From the NCBI GenBank assembly GCA_031769625.1, contig JAUIMM010000740.1, positions 1,028,501 to 1,092,500 of the forward strand: DNA of 64,000 bases, read 5' to 3'. The position numbers and the translations under genes were made by a program. Source of the DNA: Taudactylus pleione. Taxonomy: Eukaryota; Chordata; Amphibia; Anura; Myobatrachidae. Under the pieces are notes generated by a model. It was not told where the DNA came from, made no database searches, and saw only the letters and a list, made by a program, of their open reading frames with translations. Shown in pieces: positions 1 to 11,600 of this stretch (position 1 is the first letter of the stretch; each line of letters opens with the position of its first letter).

Positions 1-2251
1 CTTCACTTTCTCCAGCTGCTTCTGCAAAAACCTGATGAGGGGAATGACCTGACTCAAGCTGGCAGTGTCTGAACTGACTTCACGTGTGGCAAGTTCGAAA
101 GGCTGGAGAACAATGCACAACACGGAAATCATTCTCCACTGTGCTTGAATCAGGTGCATACCCCCTCCTTTGCCTATGTCATAGGTGGATGTATAGGCTT
201 GAATGGCCTTTTGCTGCTCCTCCAGCCTCTGAAGGATATAAAGGGTTCAGTTCCACTTCGTCACAACCTCTTGCTTCAGGTGATGGCAGGGCAGGTTCAA
301 GACTGTTTGCTCATGCTCCAGCCTTCGGCACGCAGTCGCTAAATGGCAAAAGTGGGAAGAAATTTTTTGAGCCACCCAAAGCATCTCCTGCACATCCTTG
401 TTGTGTTTCAGAAAATTCTGCACCAACAAATTTATTGTGTGAGCAAAACATGGGACGTGCTGGAATTTGCCCAGATGTAATGCCCACATAATATTGGTGG
501 CGTTGTCAGATATCACAAATCCCCAGGAGAGTCTAAGTGGGGTAAGCCATTGAGCGATGATTTCCCTCAGTTCATCTAAGAGGTTGTCGGTGGTGTGCCT
601 CTTACTTAAACCAGTGATACACAGCATAGCCTGTCTTAGAATAAGCTGGCGTTTCTGAGCTGCTGCTACTGGTGACACTGCTGTTGTTGCTGCGTAATGC
701 GATACATCTACCCAGTGGGTTGTCACAGTCATATAGTCCTTAGTCTGCCCTGTTCCACTTGTACATATGTCTGTGGTTAAGAGGACATTGGGTACAACCG
801 CATTTTTCAGGACACTGAGGACACTTTTTCTGATGTTTCTGTACAATCTCGGTATCGCCTGCCTAGTGAAGTGGAATCTATATGGGATTTGGAACAGGGA
901 ACACACTACCTCCATCAATTGTCTAAATCCCACTGCACTAATGGTGGATACCGGACGCATGTCTAACACCAACATAGCAGTCAAGGCCTCAGTTATATGT
1001 TTTGCTTCAGGATGACTGCTGTCGTACTTCATCCTCCTCGCTAAGGACTGTTGGAGGGTCATTTGTTTAGTAAAAGTAGTGGTGTTCCTACTTCCTCTCT
1101 GGGATGATGAATGACTCCCAGCAGCAATAGCAGCAGTGGCAGCAGTTGGCGTAGCAATGCAGGATCCTCCGGAGGAATCCCGGTTAGGAGAGTAAGTCAT
1201 GCCAGTGACATGGCCTGCAGGACTACTTCCGATCCTGACTAAGGAGGAAATTGACGAGGAGGGAGTTGACAGTGTGGTTTGCAGGCCAATGGGATTTAGG
1301 TGTCCCTGGACTGCTTACAGTCTTAGCCAAAGTTTCTGAACTTGACATTAACTTTTTATGAACACGCTGCAGGTGCCATAAAAGGGAGGATGTTCTTAGG
1401 TGACTAATGTCCCTACCCCTACTTATTTCACCTTTACATATGGTACATATGGCAAGACAGTTGTTGTCCCAATTTGGAGAGAAATATTGCCAGACCAAAG
1501 AGGTGGAATGTTTGGTCTTCTGCCCAGGCATGACCGTGATGGGCTTTTTCATCCGACGGACAACAACTTTCTCCCCCGGAGCCTGATTTAAACAAGCCAC
1601 ATCACCATCAGAATCCTCCTCGCCAACTTCCTCCTCAGCGCCAGCTACACCAGTATCCTCATCCTGTTGTACTTCAACAGTGACATCTTCAATTTGCATA
1701 TCAGCAAGTGGACTGTGGGTGCTCCTTTCAGCACTTGCAGGGGGCATGCAAATGGTGGAAAGAGCCAACTCTTCCTGTCCAGTGCTGGGAAGGTCAGGCA
1801 TCGCAACCACCACCACACTTGGACTCTCCTTGGGGATTTGTGATATCTTCTTAGAACGCACAGTTCTTCACTGTGCTTTTGCCAGCTTAACTCGTTTGAT
1901 TTTTTTAGTGGGAGGAGGGCTTCCATCGTCATGTGAAGCTGAACCACTAGTCATGAACATAGGGAAATACCTTAGCCGTTCCTTGCCACTCCGTGTCGTA
2001 AATGGCATATTGGCAAGTTTACGTTTCTCCTCAGATGATTTAAATGTTTTTTTTAATATCATTTTCCTGAACTTTGTCATTTGGGATTGTATGTGCCCTC
2101 TACTATGACATTGGGCATCGGCCTTGGCATACGATGTTGATGGCATGTTATCGTCTATGTCATGACTAGTGGCAGCAGCTTCAGCACTAGGAGGAAGTGG
2201 TTCTTGATCTTTCCCTATTTTATTTTTATCGGAGAAAGTTTGGTCCTCCAT
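1..2251 (-). pseudogene. hAT transposase with BED zinc finger (ZBED-like), broken, 3' end missing
   Basis: The start is the ATG at 2251 (MEDQTFSDK), shared with the copy starting at 25404. The first ~127 residues end in a basic, possibly nuclear-localisation stretch (TKKIKRVK, about residues 115-122). An in-frame TGA at 1868-1870 interrupts the frame, which then continues through an acidic segment into a BED finger at 1358-1450 (CTIC...HLQRVH, spacing C-x2-C-x20-H-x4-H). A frameshift near 1265-1280 leads into the catalytic part (247-1257). That part shows the first acidic motif TTDICTS (family usually TDxWTS), SDNATNI and CFAHTINLLV. A second in-frame TGA at 247-249 follows TKWN. Beyond it the frame shows LYILQRLEEQQKAI and, after another shift near 150, LQPFELATREVS, which is the usual hAT insertion/C-terminal region. 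At least two stops and two shifts make it inactive. In the family, BED binds the ends and the hAT core cuts and joins DNA. Confidence 0.88.
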
Positions 2252-2289
2252 TTATGTTATATTAATATATACGTGCGGCTAAGGCGCAC

Positions 2290-3750
2290 ACAAAAACAGA
2301 AAATTATTTTTTATTTTTGTTGGAGACTAGTGCACTTTGTGGGTTACACCACCCTTTAAGAAATGAGGCAGTCGGCACTTTACTTATGGGACACAGGCGC
2401 ATGCTTGTCGCTGCTCCTTTGTTGATGCACATGCAGCTACAGTGCACACAATTCACAAAGACAGAAAAAAAGAAGAATTTTTTATTCTTTTTGGAGTGCA
2501 CGTTGAGGGTTACACCACCCTTTAACAGACAGATGCACACTTGGCGCTGCTGCTTTGAGGATGCATGTACAGTGCACACAATTCACAAACACAGAAGAAA
2601 ATATTTTATTTGTGTTGGAGTGCACTTTGGGGGTTACACCACCCTTTAACAGACAGACGCACGCTTGTCACTGCTACTTTGAGGATGCAGGTGCTTCTAT
2701 AGCCCACACAATTCACAAAGACAGAAAAAAAAGAAGATTTTTTTATTCTTTGTGGTGCGCACTTTGAGGGTTACACCACCCTTTAACAGATAGACGCACG
2801 CTTGGCACTGCTGCTTTGAGGATGCAGGTGTGGCTATAGCCCAGACAATTCACAAAGACAGAAAAAAAAAGAATTATTTTTTATTCTTTGTGGAGCGCAC
2901 TTTGAGGATTACACCACCCTTTAACAGACAGATGCATGCTTGGTGCTGCTGCTTTGAGGATGCACGTACAGTGCAGACAATTTACAAACACAGAAGAGAA
3001 TGTTTTATTATTGTTGGAGTACACTTTGGGGGTTACACCACCCTTTAACAGACAGACGCACGCTTGTCGCTGCTGCTTTGAGGATGCACGTACAGTGCAT
3101 ACAATTCACAAACACAGAAGAAAATATTTTATTTTTGTTGGAGTGCACTTTGGGGGTTACACCACCCTTTAACAGACAGACGCACGCTTGGTGCTGCTGC
3201 TTTGAGGATGCAGGTGCAGCTACAGCCCACACAATTCACAAAGACAGAAAAAAGGAGAATTTTTTATTTTTTGTAGAGTGTACTTTGAGGGTTACACCAC
3301 CCTTTAACGGACAAGCCAGCCGGCCCTTTACTTATGACACAGGCGCACGCTTGGCGCTGTTCCTTTGTTGATGCACGTGCGGCTACCGCGCACACAATTC
3401 ACAAACACAAAAAAATATATATTTTTATTTTTTTTGGAGTGCACTTTAGGGGTTACAGCACCCTTTAACGGACAAGCCAACCGGCCCTTTACTTATGGGA
3501 CACAGGCGCACGCTTGGCGCTGCTCCTTTGTTGATGCACGTGCAGCCACAGTGCACACAATTCACAAACACAGAAAATATTTTTTTACTTTGTTTGGAGT
3601 GCACTTTGGGGGTTACAGCACCCTTTAACGGTCAAGCCAGCCGGCCCTTTACTTATGACACAGGCGCACGCTTGGTGCTACTTTGTTGATGCACGTGCGG
3701 CTACTGCGCACACAATTCACAAACACAGAAATTTTTATTATTTTTTTTGC
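2290..3750 (-). repeat. Tandem ~130-175-bp repeats in the 5' leader of hAT copy A
   Basis: About ten imperfect units lie between the element end and the transposase start. Each has a run of A/T, then GTGCACTTTGGGGGTTACA, CACCCTTTAAC, and a GATGCA...CACACAATTCACAAA segment. Two unit types are visible. The longer type carries GGACAAGCCAGCCGGCCC (3290-3720). The shorter type carries AACAGACAGACGCACGC (2520-3290). Short open frames across it are by-products of the periodicity. The same units recur in copy B at 24560-25380 (long type) and 25736-27010 (short type). Confidence 0.9.
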
Positions 3751-4019
3751 ACTTGGGGGGAGCACCCCTGATGGACAGAGCACCCCCTGGACAACACTAC
3801 AGCACCCCTTTAGGACTGGGACACTGCACAGGACTTTGGAGTGGACACAGCCCCTATGGACAACTGACTGCACAACACAGTCCAGCCAGCCCCTATGGAC
3901 TTTGGAGGAGTGGACACAGCCCCTATGGACAACAGCAGCACAGCGCAGCACAGCACAGCACAACACTACACTGCACTACACAGCCCAGCCAGCCCTAACT
4001 CCCACCCTCCCTCCACAGC

Positions 4020-4138
4020 CGAGTGAGAAAATGGCGCCGACGCGGGTACCTTATATAGAATCCAAAACCCGCGAGACCCAGAAGGAGGGATGATGATGTT
4101 TTGCCTCGATTTCAGAAATCCGAACCCGCTCACCCCTA
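4020..4138 (-). promoter_or_regulatory. hAT copy A terminal inverted repeat and putative transposase promoter
   Basis: Read on the minus strand from 4138, the end TAGGGGTGAGC is followed by TCGGATTTCTGAAATC, then a TATA-like TCTATATAAGG (4050-4059) and GGCGCCATTTTCTCACTCGG about 25 bases further on. A TATA-like box ~25-30 bases before a CCATTTT initiator-like element suits an RNA polymerase II start. That is inference from arrangement only. The same arrangement is kept in copy B at 24168-24205. Confidence 0.45.
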
Positions 4139-4209
4139 ATTTGGACATATAACACATACATATGTACCAACAAATACTACATATAAGCATAAATAAAACC
4201 AATAAAAGT

Positions 4210-5040
4210 AATCAGCGCTCAGTATACTGTACGGGATTAGGCAGCCCTGATCACCCCCATGCTGTAGAGAGCGGTACAGTGGTTGCGGTTGCACGCCGCC
4301 CATATATCCACCTGCACCACAGATGCTGACGCTGGAAGTGGATGCCAGTAGCCTCTATATTACACATGGTATGGAGGATTCCCCAAGTGGACGGCTACAA
4401 CAATGAAAAGTATATGGCATCCAGTCCCAGTGATGGCAAAGGGGCGAATGCACTAAAATAGCGATTGTCCAGACGTGCATACGTGAAGGACTCTGGATCC
4501 TATAACTAGTTTGGCTCCTGTATAGAGGGAGCTTTTATAAAGAGTGATTTGCCATTGAGTCTTTACGACCTTTTATAGCCCATAGATAATTGATAGACTG
4601 AATTCCACAGTGTCCATCATTGATTAAACCTACACCTGTTCCTGAAATCAGTTGCTTTCATTTGAATGCATACATATTACTATCACATGAATTGGAAAAA
4701 ACATTACAATCACAATATACTGTATATAGCACCCACATATTGAAAAATCTAAATATGTTAAATTGATATTCAATAATATGAAAAAATCCCTATATATATA
4801 AATAAAGATTAAAATAAAAACAAATATGGCTGAAGCCAAAAACTTTATATTAGAACTAATGACCTTGCACATACCAAGCCGTCTATCTACTATTACACTA
4901 TCTACTAACTACACCATGCTCTAACTGTAAACCTGCTTTATAATCTATATCTGATAGAACCTCAACACATCAAAGCAGGGGAGAAGGAACAATAATGTAA
5001 TTATTATTATTTAAAAAAAAACTTTAAATGAATATAATGA
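4210..5040 (-). repeat. Inverted terminal repeat of PLE1, 3' copy
   Basis: This segment is the reverse complement of 17560-18380, with scattered substitutions and small indels. Matching landmarks include CCTGATCACCCCCAT near 4247, the stretch around CCTACACCTGTTCCTGAAAT near 4630, and AACCTCAACACATCAAAGCA near 4960. Each copy keeps a ~74-codon open frame beginning MCK (4648-4872 here, 17709-17930 there). The frame is AT-rich and hydrophobic, and I do not claim it is a gene. Downstream of the nuclease on the minus strand, this copy is the element's 3' terminal region. Confidence 0.85.
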
Positions 5041-5163
5041 TGTAAAATGTCATGGTTTGTTGTAATTTAAGAAAAATATAAAACTTCAGTGCTCTCAATC
5101 AACCTCTGCAGACCCAGAGTGTTTCACTGAAACATCCAAAATGCTTCTCTCATACCTAACAAT

Positions 5164-5660
5164 TTACAAACCCCCCCCAGAGGTCTTACTGATAAGTTGT
5201 ACACCTGTACATGTAATACCTACTGGATCACAATTATGCACCTCAGAAAAGTGACGTGATACACTATGCAGCTTATACTCCTTTAAGATGTTAAGGCAAT
5301 GTTCTCTATTCCTATTTTTTAAAGGGCGAGTGGTTCTACCCACATACTGCAGACCACACGGGAACTGCTGTACGTACATACAATATGTGGTCTCACAGTT
5401 GATGAATTCCTTGATATCAAAACTCACCTTAGATACCGTACATATGTACATACAGATTTACTTCTATGACTGATATACCTAGTTACCTACAGGTGACACA
5501 TCTACTCCTACCACACCTAAAGCATCCACTAACAGGAGTAGACAACTAACACAACTCATTTTTATTTTTATTTTGAGTTACTTTGGGTTTCTTCAGCATA
5601 CAGGGGTGCAATAATACTTTTACACTTCTATTTTTCTTAAACACAACTCTCTCATCAGGT
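5164..5660 (-). pseudogene. PLE1 C-terminal part: linker and GIY-YIG endonuclease
   Basis: Read leftward from the array, the frame first gives DERVVFKKNRSVKVLLHP (from ~5660), matching the basic 'K/R-G-K-S-I-K-D' linker seen in PLE2. A cysteine-rich piece follows, GCFRCGRSRC (near 5510). The GIY-YIG domain is then at 5164-5451, with PCGLQYVGRTTRPLK and RNREHCLNI, ending in HSVSRHFSEVHNCDP. GIY-YIG nucleases use the paired GxY...YxG tyrosines and a nearby arginine, and in PLEs they nick the target for priming. Stops at the array edge (TAA) and between linker and nuclease, and at least one frame change, make it non-functional. The C-terminal glutamate region is not evident. Confidence 0.8.
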
Positions 5661-5670
5661 GCAAACGCTT

Positions 5671-8600
5671 ATTGTAATATTGTATCCTGTGATATTGTAT
5701 CCTGTAATACTGTATCCTGTAATATTGTACCTTGTAATACTGTATCCTGTGATATTGTATCCTGTAATACTGTATCTTGTGATATTGTATCCTGTAATAT
5801 TGTATCCTGTGATATTGTATCCTATAATACTGTACCCTGTAATACTATATCCTCTAATACTGTATCCTGCAATACTGTATCCTATAATACTGTATCCTAT
5901 AATACTGTATCCTATTATACTGTATCCTATAATACTGTATCCTATAAAACTGTATCCTGTAATACTGTATATCTGTAATATTGTATCCTGTAATACTGTA
6001 TTCTATTATACTGTATCCTGTAATATTGTATCCTATAATACTGTATAATGTAATAGTGTATCCTGTAATACTGTATCCTATAATACTGTATCCTGTAATA
6101 GAGTATCCTGTAATACTGTATCCTATAATAATGTATCCTGTAATATTGTATCTTGTAATACTGTATCATATTATACAGCATCCTATAATACTGTATCCAA
6201 TAAAATTGTATCCTGTAATATTGTATCCTATAATACTGTATCCTGTAATACTGTATCCTATTATACTGTATCCTATAATATTGTATCCTGTAATACTGTA
6301 TCCTATTATACTGTATCCTGTAATATTGTATCCTGTAATACTGTATGCTATTATACTGTATCATGTAATATTGTATCATATAATATTGTATCCTGTAATA
6401 TTGTATCCTGTAATACTGTATCCTATTATACTGTATCCTATAATACTGTATCATGTAATATTGTATCCTGTAATACTGTATCCTATAATACTGTATCCTG
6501 TAATACTGTATCATGTAATACTGTATCCTGCAATACTGTATCCTATAATACTGTATCCTGTAATATTGTATCCTGTAATACTGTATCCTGCAATACTGTA
6601 TCCTATAAAACTGTAACCTGTAAAACTGTATACTATAAAACTGTATCCAGTAATACTGTATCCTGTAATATTGTATCCTGTAATTCTGTATCCTATTAAA
6701 CTGTATCCTATAATACTGTATCCTGTAATACTGTATTATGTAATACTGTATCCTGCAATACTGTATCCAATAATACTGTATCCTGTAATACTGCATCCTA
6801 TAATACTGTATCCTATAATACTGTTTCCTGTAATACTGTATCCTATAATACTGTATCCTGTAATACTTTATCCTATAATACTGTATCCTGTAATACTGTA
6901 TACTGTAATATGTTAACCTATAATACTATATCCTGTAATACTATATACAATAATACTGTATCCTGTAATACTGTATCCTATAAAACTTTATATTATAATA
7001 TTGTATCCTATAATACTGCATCCTCTAATACTGTATCATGTAATAGAGTATCTAGTAATACTGTATCCTGCAATACAGTATCTCGTAATATTGTATCCTG
7101 TAATACTGTAATCTGTAATATGTTATCCTATAATACTATATCCTGTAATACTGTATCCAATAATAATGTATCCTATAATACTGTATCCTATAATACTATA
7201 TCTTTTAATATTGTATCCTATATTACTGTATCCTCTAATACTGTATCCTGTAATAGTGTATCCTGTAATACTGTATCCTGTAATGCTGTATCCTATAATA
7301 CTGTATCCTGCAATACTGTATCATGTAGTACTGTATCCTGTAATACTGTATCTTGGAATACTGTATCCTGTAATAGTGTATCCTGTAATACTGCATCCTA
7401 TAATACTGTATCCTATAATACTGCATCCTGTAATACTGTATCCTATAATACTGTATCCTGCAATACTGTATCATGTAGTACTGTATCCTGTAATACTGTG
7501 TCCTGTAATATTGTTTCCTGTAATACTGTATCCTGTAATAGTGTATCCTGTAAAACTGTATCCTGTAAAACTGTATCTTGTTATAGTGTATCCTATAATA
7601 CTGTATCCTGTAATACTGTATCCTATAATACTGTATCTTGCAATATTGTATCCTGTAATACTGTATCCTATCATACTGTATCCTATAATACTGTATCCTG
7701 TAATATTGTATCCTATAATACTGTATCCTGTAATACTGTATCCTATAATACTGTATCTTGTAATAGTGTATCCTGTAATACTTTATCCTGTAATAGTGTA
7801 TCCTGTAAAACTGTATCCTGTAATACTGTATCTTGTAATAGTGTATCCTATAATACTGTATCCTGTAATACTGTATCCTATAAAACTTTATATTATAATA
7901 TTGTATCCTATAATACTGCATCCTCTAATACTGTATCATGTAATAGAGTATCTAGTAATACTGTATCCTGCAATACAGTATCTCGTAATATTGTATCCTG
8001 TAATACTGTAATCTGTAATATGTTATCCTATAATACTATATCCTGTAATACTGTATCCAATAATAATGTATCCTATAATACTGTATCCTATAATACTATA
8101 TCTTTTAATATTGTATCCTATATTACTGTATCCTCTAGTACTGTATCTTGCAATATTGTATCCTGTAATACTGTATCCTATCATACTGTATCCTATAATA
8201 CTGTATCCTGTAATATTGTATCCTATAATACTGTATCCTGTAATACTGTATCCTGTAATACTGTATCTTGTAATAGTGTATCCTGTAATACTTTATCCTG
8301 TAATAGTGTATCCTGTAATACTGTATCCTATAATTCTGTATCCTGTAATACTGTATCCTATAATACTGTATCCTATAATACAGCATCCTGTAATACTGTA
8401 TCCTGTAATACTGTATCATGTAATACTGTGTCCTGCAATACTGTATCCTATAATACTGTATAATGTAATATTGTATCCTGTAATACTGTATCCTGCAATA
8501 CTGTATCCTATAAAACTGTAACCTGTAATACTGTATCCTATAATACTGTATCCTGTAATACTGAATCCTGCAATATTGTATCCTGTAATACTGTATCCTA

Positions 8601-11600
8601 TTAAACTGTATCCTGTAATACTGTATTATGTAATACTGTATCCTGCAATACTGTATCCTATAATACTGTATCCTGTAATACAGTATCCAATAATACTGTA
8701 TCCTGCTATACTGTATCCTGCAATACTGTATCCTGTAATACTGCATCCTATAATACTGTATCCTATAATACTGTTTCCTGTAATACTGTATCCTGTAATA
8801 CAGTATCCTGTAATATGTTATCCTATAATACTATATCCTGTAATACTGTATACAATAATACTGTATCCTGTAATACTGTATCCTATAATACTTTATCTTA
8901 TAATATTGTATCCTATGATACTGCATCCTCTAATACTGTATCCTGTAATAGTGTATCTAGTAATACTGTATCCTGTAATACTGTATCTCTTAATATTGTA
9001 TCCTGTAATACTGTATCCTGTAATACTGTATCCTGTAATATGTTATCCTATAATACTATATCCTGTAATACTGTATCCAATAATAATGTATCCTATAATA
9101 CTGTATCCTATAATACTATATCTTTTAATATTGTATCCTATGATACTGTATCCGCTAATACTGTATCCTGATATAGAGTATCCTGTAATACTGTATCCTA
9201 TAATACTGTATCCTATAATACTGCATCCTGTAATACTGTATCCTGTAATACTGTATCCTATAATACTGTATCCTGCAATACTGTATCATGTAGTACTGTA
9301 TCCTATAATACTGCATCCTGTAATACTGTATCCTGTAATAGTGTATCCTGTAATACTGTATCCTATAATACTGTATCCTGCAATACTGTATCATGTAGTA
9401 CTGTATCCTTTAATACTGTATCTTGTAATACTGTATCCTGTAATACTGTGTCCTATAATATTGTTTCCTGTAATACTGTATCCTGTAATAGTGTATCCTC
9501 TAAAACTGTATCCTGTAATACTGTATCTTGTAATAGTGTATCCTATAATACTGTATCCTGTAATACTGTATCCTATAATACTGTATCCTGTAATAGTGTA
9601 TCGTGTCATATTGTATCCTATAATACTGTATCCTGTAATACTGTATCCTATAATACTGTATCTTGCAATATTGTATCCTGTAATGCTGTATCCTATAATA
9701 CTGTATCCTGTAATACTGTATCTTGCAATATTGTATCCTGTAATATTGTATCCTATCATACTGTATCCTATAATACTGTATCCTGTAATATTTTATCCTA
9801 TAATACTGTATCCTGTAATACTGTATCTTGTAATAGTGTATCCTGTAATATTGGATCCTGTAATAGTGTATCCTGTAATACTGTGTCCTATAATACTGTA
9901 TCTTGTAATAGTGTATCCTGTAATACTGTATCGAGTAATATTGTATCCTGTAATATTGTATCCTGTAATACTGTATCCTATTATACTGTATCTAATAATA
10001 CTGTATCCTTTAATACTGTATCCTTTATTTCTGTATCCTGTAATACTGTATCCTATAATACTGCATCCTGTAATACTGTATCCTGTAATACTGTATCCTT
10101 TAATACTGTATTATGTAATACTGTGTCCTGCTATACTGTATCCTGCAGTACTGTATCCTGTAATACTGTATCCTATAATACTGTATCCTGTAATAGTGTA
10201 TCCTGTAATATTGTATCCTATAATACTGTATCCGGTAAAACTGTATGCTGTAATACTGTATCCTATAATACTGTATATTGTAATATTGTTTCCTTTGATA
10301 CTGTATCCTATAATACTGTATCCTGTAATAGTGTATCCTGTAATACTGTATCCTATAATACTGCATCCTGTAATACTGTATCCTGTAATACTGTATCCTA
10401 TAATACTGTATTATGTAATACTGTATCCTGCTATACTGTATCCTGCAGTACTCTATCCTGTAATACTGTATCCTGTAATACTGTATCCTGTAATAGTGTA
10501 TCTTGTAATATTGTATCCTATAATACTGTATCCTGTAATACTGTATGCTGTAATAATGTATCCTATAATACTGTATCCTGTAATACTGTATGCTGTAATA
10601 CTGTATCCTATAATACTGTACATTGTAATATTGTTTCCTTTGATACTGTATCCTATAATACTGTATCCTGTAATAGTGTATCCTGTAATACTGTATCCTA
10701 TAATACTGTATCCTGTAATACTGTATCTTGTAATATTGTATCCTATGATACTGTATCCTAAAATACTGTATCCTGTAATACTGTATCTTGTAATAGTGTA
10801 TCCTGTAATAGTGTATCCTGTAATACTGTATCTTGTAATACTGTATCCTGTAATACTGTATCTTGTAATATTGTATCCTACGATACTGTATCCTGTAATA
10901 CTGTGTCTTATAATACTGTATCTTGTAATAGTGTATCCTGTAATACTGTATCGAGTAATATTGTATCCTGTATTATTGTATCCTGTAATACTGTATCCTA
11001 TTATACTGTATCTAATAATACTGTATCCTTTAATACTGTATCCTATAATTCTGTATCCTGTAATACTGTATCCTATAATACTGCATCCTATAATACTGTA
11101 TCCTGTAATACTGTATCCTATAATACTGTATTATGTAATACTGTGTCCTGCTATACTGTATCCTGCAGTACTGTATCCTGTAATACTGTATCCTATAATA
11201 CTGTATCCTGTAATAGTGTATCCTGTAATATTGTATCCTATAATACTGTATCCTGTAAAACTCTATGCTGTAATACTGTATCCTATAATACTGTATATTG
11301 TAATATTGTTTCCTTTGATACTGTATCCTATAATACTGTATCCTGTAATAGTGTATCCTGTAAAACTGTATCCTGTAATACTGTATCTTGTAATAGTGTA
11401 TCCTATAATACTGTATCCTGTAATACTGTATCCTATAATACTGTATCTTGCAATATTGTATCCTGTAATGCTGTATCCTATAGTACTGTATCCTATAATA
11501 CTGTATCTTGCAATATTGTATCCTGTAATACTGTATCCTATCATACTGTATCCTATAATACTGTATCCTGTAATATTGTATCCTATAATACTGTATCCTG

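Larger units (their letters stand above)
1..4138 (-). mobile_element. hAT DNA transposon, copy A (3' end outside window)
   Basis: This is an autonomous-type hAT element read on the minus strand. Its 5' terminus is the inverted-repeat end at 4131-4138, which reads TAGGGGTGAGCGGG on the minus strand. The same terminus opens the second copy at 24009. Inward from it come a TATA-like leader, a block of ~130-175-bp tandem repeats (2290-3750), and a transposase gene starting at 2251 and running off the left edge. The bases outside the terminus (4139-4146) would be one arm of the 8-bp target duplication typical of hAT, but the partner is not in the window. Assignment to hAT rests on the transposase motifs and on the copy-B ends. 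The gene is broken, so this copy is not autonomous now. Confidence 0.88.

Noticed and set aside
3683..4093. A plus-strand frame rich in Gln, Thr and Trp
   Set aside because: It is antisense to the hAT leader and built from its low-complexity CAGCACAGC and CCCCTATGGAC repeats.
4648..4872. A ~74-codon frame beginning MCK, kept in both PLE1 terminal repeats
   Set aside because: Conservation follows from the repeat itself. The translation is AT-driven and hydrophobic, and the two versions differ by indels, so I see no sign of selection on protein.
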